Below the pieces are notes generated by a model. It did not search any database and was not told the origin of the DNA. It saw only the letters and a program-made list of their open reading frames with translations. DNA of 8,652 nucleotides from an uncultured Holophagales bacterium (lineage in GTDB: Bacteria; Acidobacteriota; Thermoanaerobaculia; UBA5066): the NCBI GenBank assembly GCA_937864895.1, contig CALMDF010000199.1:1-8652 (forward strand), written 5' to 3'. Of this stretch, positions 7,532-8,652 are shown in pieces. The stretch's first letter is position 1; the number at the start of each line of letters is the position of its first letter. A program made the translations under genes and the position numbers.

Positions 7532-7537
7532 CGCCGC

Positions 7538-8347
7538 GTGACCTCTCCCACCGGCGCCCCGGGGCGGCTCCTCGTCGTCGCCACCCCCATCGGGAACCTC
7601 GAAGACCTCAGCCCCCGCGCCCTCGCGAGCCTGCGCGACGCCTCTCTCGTCCTCTGCGAGGACACGCGCCGCACCGGGAACCTCTTCTCCCGCTACGGCC
7701 TCTCGACGCCCCGCGTCTCCTGCCACGAGCACAACGAGTTCCGTCGGATCCCCGAGGTGCTCGACCGGCTCGCCGCGGGCGAGACGCTCGCGCTCGTCTC
7801 CGACGCCGGGACCCCGGGCGTCTCGGACCCGGGCCGCCTCCTCGTCGCGGCCGCGGCCGAGGCGGGCTTTCGGGTCGAGCCGATCGCCGGCCCCTCGGCC
7901 GTCGCCGCCCTCCTCTCGGTCTCGGGCTTCCCGGCGATCCCCTTCTCGTTCCTCGGCTTCCCGCCGTCGCGCCAGGGCGAGCGCGCGCGCTGGTACGCCC
8001 GCTTCGCCGGCCGCGACGAGACCCGGATCCTCTTCGAGTCCCCCTTCCGCGTCGTCGCCTCCCTCGAGGAGATGGCCCGCGCCTGGGGAGACCCGAAGGT
8101 CTGCCTCGGGCGCGAGCTGACGAAGCTCCACGAGGAGCTCCTCCGCGGCCCGGCGTCCGCCGTGGCGGCGATCCTCGCGAAGCGTCCCGGCATCAAGGGC
8201 GAGATCGCCGTCGCCGCCGCGCCGTCGACCGCGTCGGCCCTGTCGGAAGAGGAGGCCCCGCGATCGCTCCCCCGCGAAGAGGGCGAGGACGAGGGCCCCG
8301 GGCAGGGCGAGCCGGCCCTCGACGACGGCTCGATCACCGGCGAATGA
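7538..8347 (+). CDS. rsmI: 16S rRNA (cytidine1402-2'-O)-methyltransferase RsmI
   Basis: RsmI methylates the ribose of C1402 in the decoding centre of 16S rRNA, using SAM, and supports decoding fidelity. The 269-residue protein shows the tetrapyrrole-methylase-type fold signatures of the family in order: [16 protein letters not shown] (13-28), CEDTRRT (40-46), [12 protein letters not shown] (88-99) and [15 protein letters not shown] (118-132). FESPFR (166-171) and the [10 protein letters not shown] region (191-200) follow. After about residue 229 it lacks the small helical C-terminal domain found in E. coli-type RsmI (286 residues). Instead it ends in about 40 acidic, low-complexity residues. 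The start is GTG 7538, the only start that preserves the family N-terminus, preceded by an extended -10 and no ribosome site. The stop overlaps the next gene by 4 bp (ATGA). Cytoplasmic. Confidence 0.95.
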   Translation: MTSPTGAPGRLLVVATPIGNLEDLSPRALASLRDASLVLCEDTRRTGNLFSRYGLSTPRVSCHEHNEFRRIPEVLDRLAAGETLALVSDAGTPGVSDPGRLLVAAAAEAGFRVEPIAGPSAVAALLSVSGFPAIPFSFLGFPPSRQGERARWYARFAGRDETRILFESPFRVVASLEEMARAWGDPKVCLGRELTKLHEELLRGPASAVAAILAKRPGIKGEIAVAAAPSTASALSEEEAPRSLPREEGEDEGPGQGEPALDDGSITGE

Positions 8348-8652
8348 GCGATCCCGCCGTCCGCGTCCGCGGCCTCGTCAAGACGTTCGCGGTGACGCGC
8401 AAGTCCCCCGGCCTCGCCGGCGCCCTGAAGGGCCTCTTCCGGTCCGAGAAGACCTCGCTCACCGCCGTCGACCACGTTTCTTTCGACCTCGAGCGGGGCG
8501 AGATGGTCGGCTACATCGGGCCGAACGGCGCGGGCAAGTCGACGACGATCAAGATGCTCACCGGCATCCTGACGCCCACCTCGGGCGACGTGAGCTGCCT
8601 CGGCTTCGTCCCGTGGCGCGACCGCCGCTCCTACACGAAGTCGATCGGCGTC
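8344..8652 (+). CDS. ABC transporter ATP-binding protein, COG4586-like (cut by the right edge)
   Basis: Only the first 103 residues are present. Walker A is [10 protein letters not shown] at 59-68, followed by [14 protein letters not shown], as in ABC-2-type exporter ATPases. The long N-terminal insert before the first core strand (about residues 18-38, [17 protein letters not shown]) and the LGFVPWRDR segment (86-94) match the pattern I know from the uncharacterised COG4586 ATPases. Those ATPases usually work with two six-helix permeases (COG4587 and COG3694). The substrate is unknown. ATG 8344 overlaps the rsmI stop (ATGA), so translation is probably coupled. Walker B, the signature motif and any permease genes lie outside the window. 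The protein would act at the inner face of the cytoplasmic membrane. Confidence 0.9.
   Translation, partial: MSDPAVRVRGLVKTFAVTRKSPGLAGALKGLFRSEKTSLTAVDHVSFDLERGEMVGYIGPNGAGKSTTIKMLTGILTPTSGDVSCLGFVPWRDRRSYTKSIGV

Noticed and set aside
7693..8475. Minus-strand open frames opposite rsmI and the ABC gene
   Set aside because: They have no motifs and unnatural composition, and the sense frames have complete family signatures.
1..8652. CRISPR array, tRNA/rRNA gene, insertion sequence, prophage or defence cassette
   Set aside because: No spaced direct repeats, RNA-gene signatures, transposase motifs or terminal inverted repeats were seen. Almost all bases lie in recognisable housekeeping or envelope genes.

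Overview
The window comes from a very GC-rich bacterium, with roughly three quarters G+C and third codon positions almost always G or C. A soluble lytic transglycosylase and a SurA-type periplasmic chaperone domain, both with export signals, point to a diderm (Gram-negative type) cell. The base composition and gene mix would suit an Acidobacteriota class such as Thermoanaerobaculia, or a similarly GC-rich phylum such as Myxococcota or Gemmatimonadota. I cannot place it more closely from sequence alone. The gene content is essentially chromosomal housekeeping: I see no mobile element, CRISPR array, tRNA, rRNA or defence cassette.

Layout. (1) Positions 1-2211 are read leftward: a secreted M20 metallopeptidase gene, then after 21 bp a tandem-PAS sensory protein that runs off the left edge through a pure G/C homopolymer-rich tract (about 6-109), which is probably a sequencing or assembly artefact. 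(2) Positions 2244-6823 are read rightward: prmC (release-factor glutamine methyltransferase), murA (first committed step of peptidoglycan synthesis) and a large helical-repeat plus SLT-domain lytic transglycosylase. murA and the transglycosylase overlap by 4 bp. This run links translation termination, wall synthesis and wall turnover. (3) Positions 6775-7494 are read leftward: a short exported protein with a SurA-like N-terminal domain but no parvulin domain. Its 3' end overlaps the transglycosylase gene by 49 bp. (4) Positions 7538-8652 are read rightward: rsmI (16S rRNA 2'-O-methyltransferase, here with an acidic tail), overlapping by 4 bp an ABC-transporter ATPase of the COG4586 type that is cut by the right edge.

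Intergenic space is minimal. The most interesting pattern is regulatory. Starts that need their own promoter lack a well-placed Shine-Dalgarno sequence, and instead have a short TANNNTC element ending about 6-9 nt before the start codon. That is what leaderless or near-leaderless transcripts would look like. Co-transcribed genes use ATGA or GTGA stop-start overlaps instead. Other points worth a look are the parvulin-less SurA-like protein, the acidic tail that replaces the usual RsmI C-terminal domain, and the 49-bp convergent overlap. I did not find a clearly novel multi-gene system.
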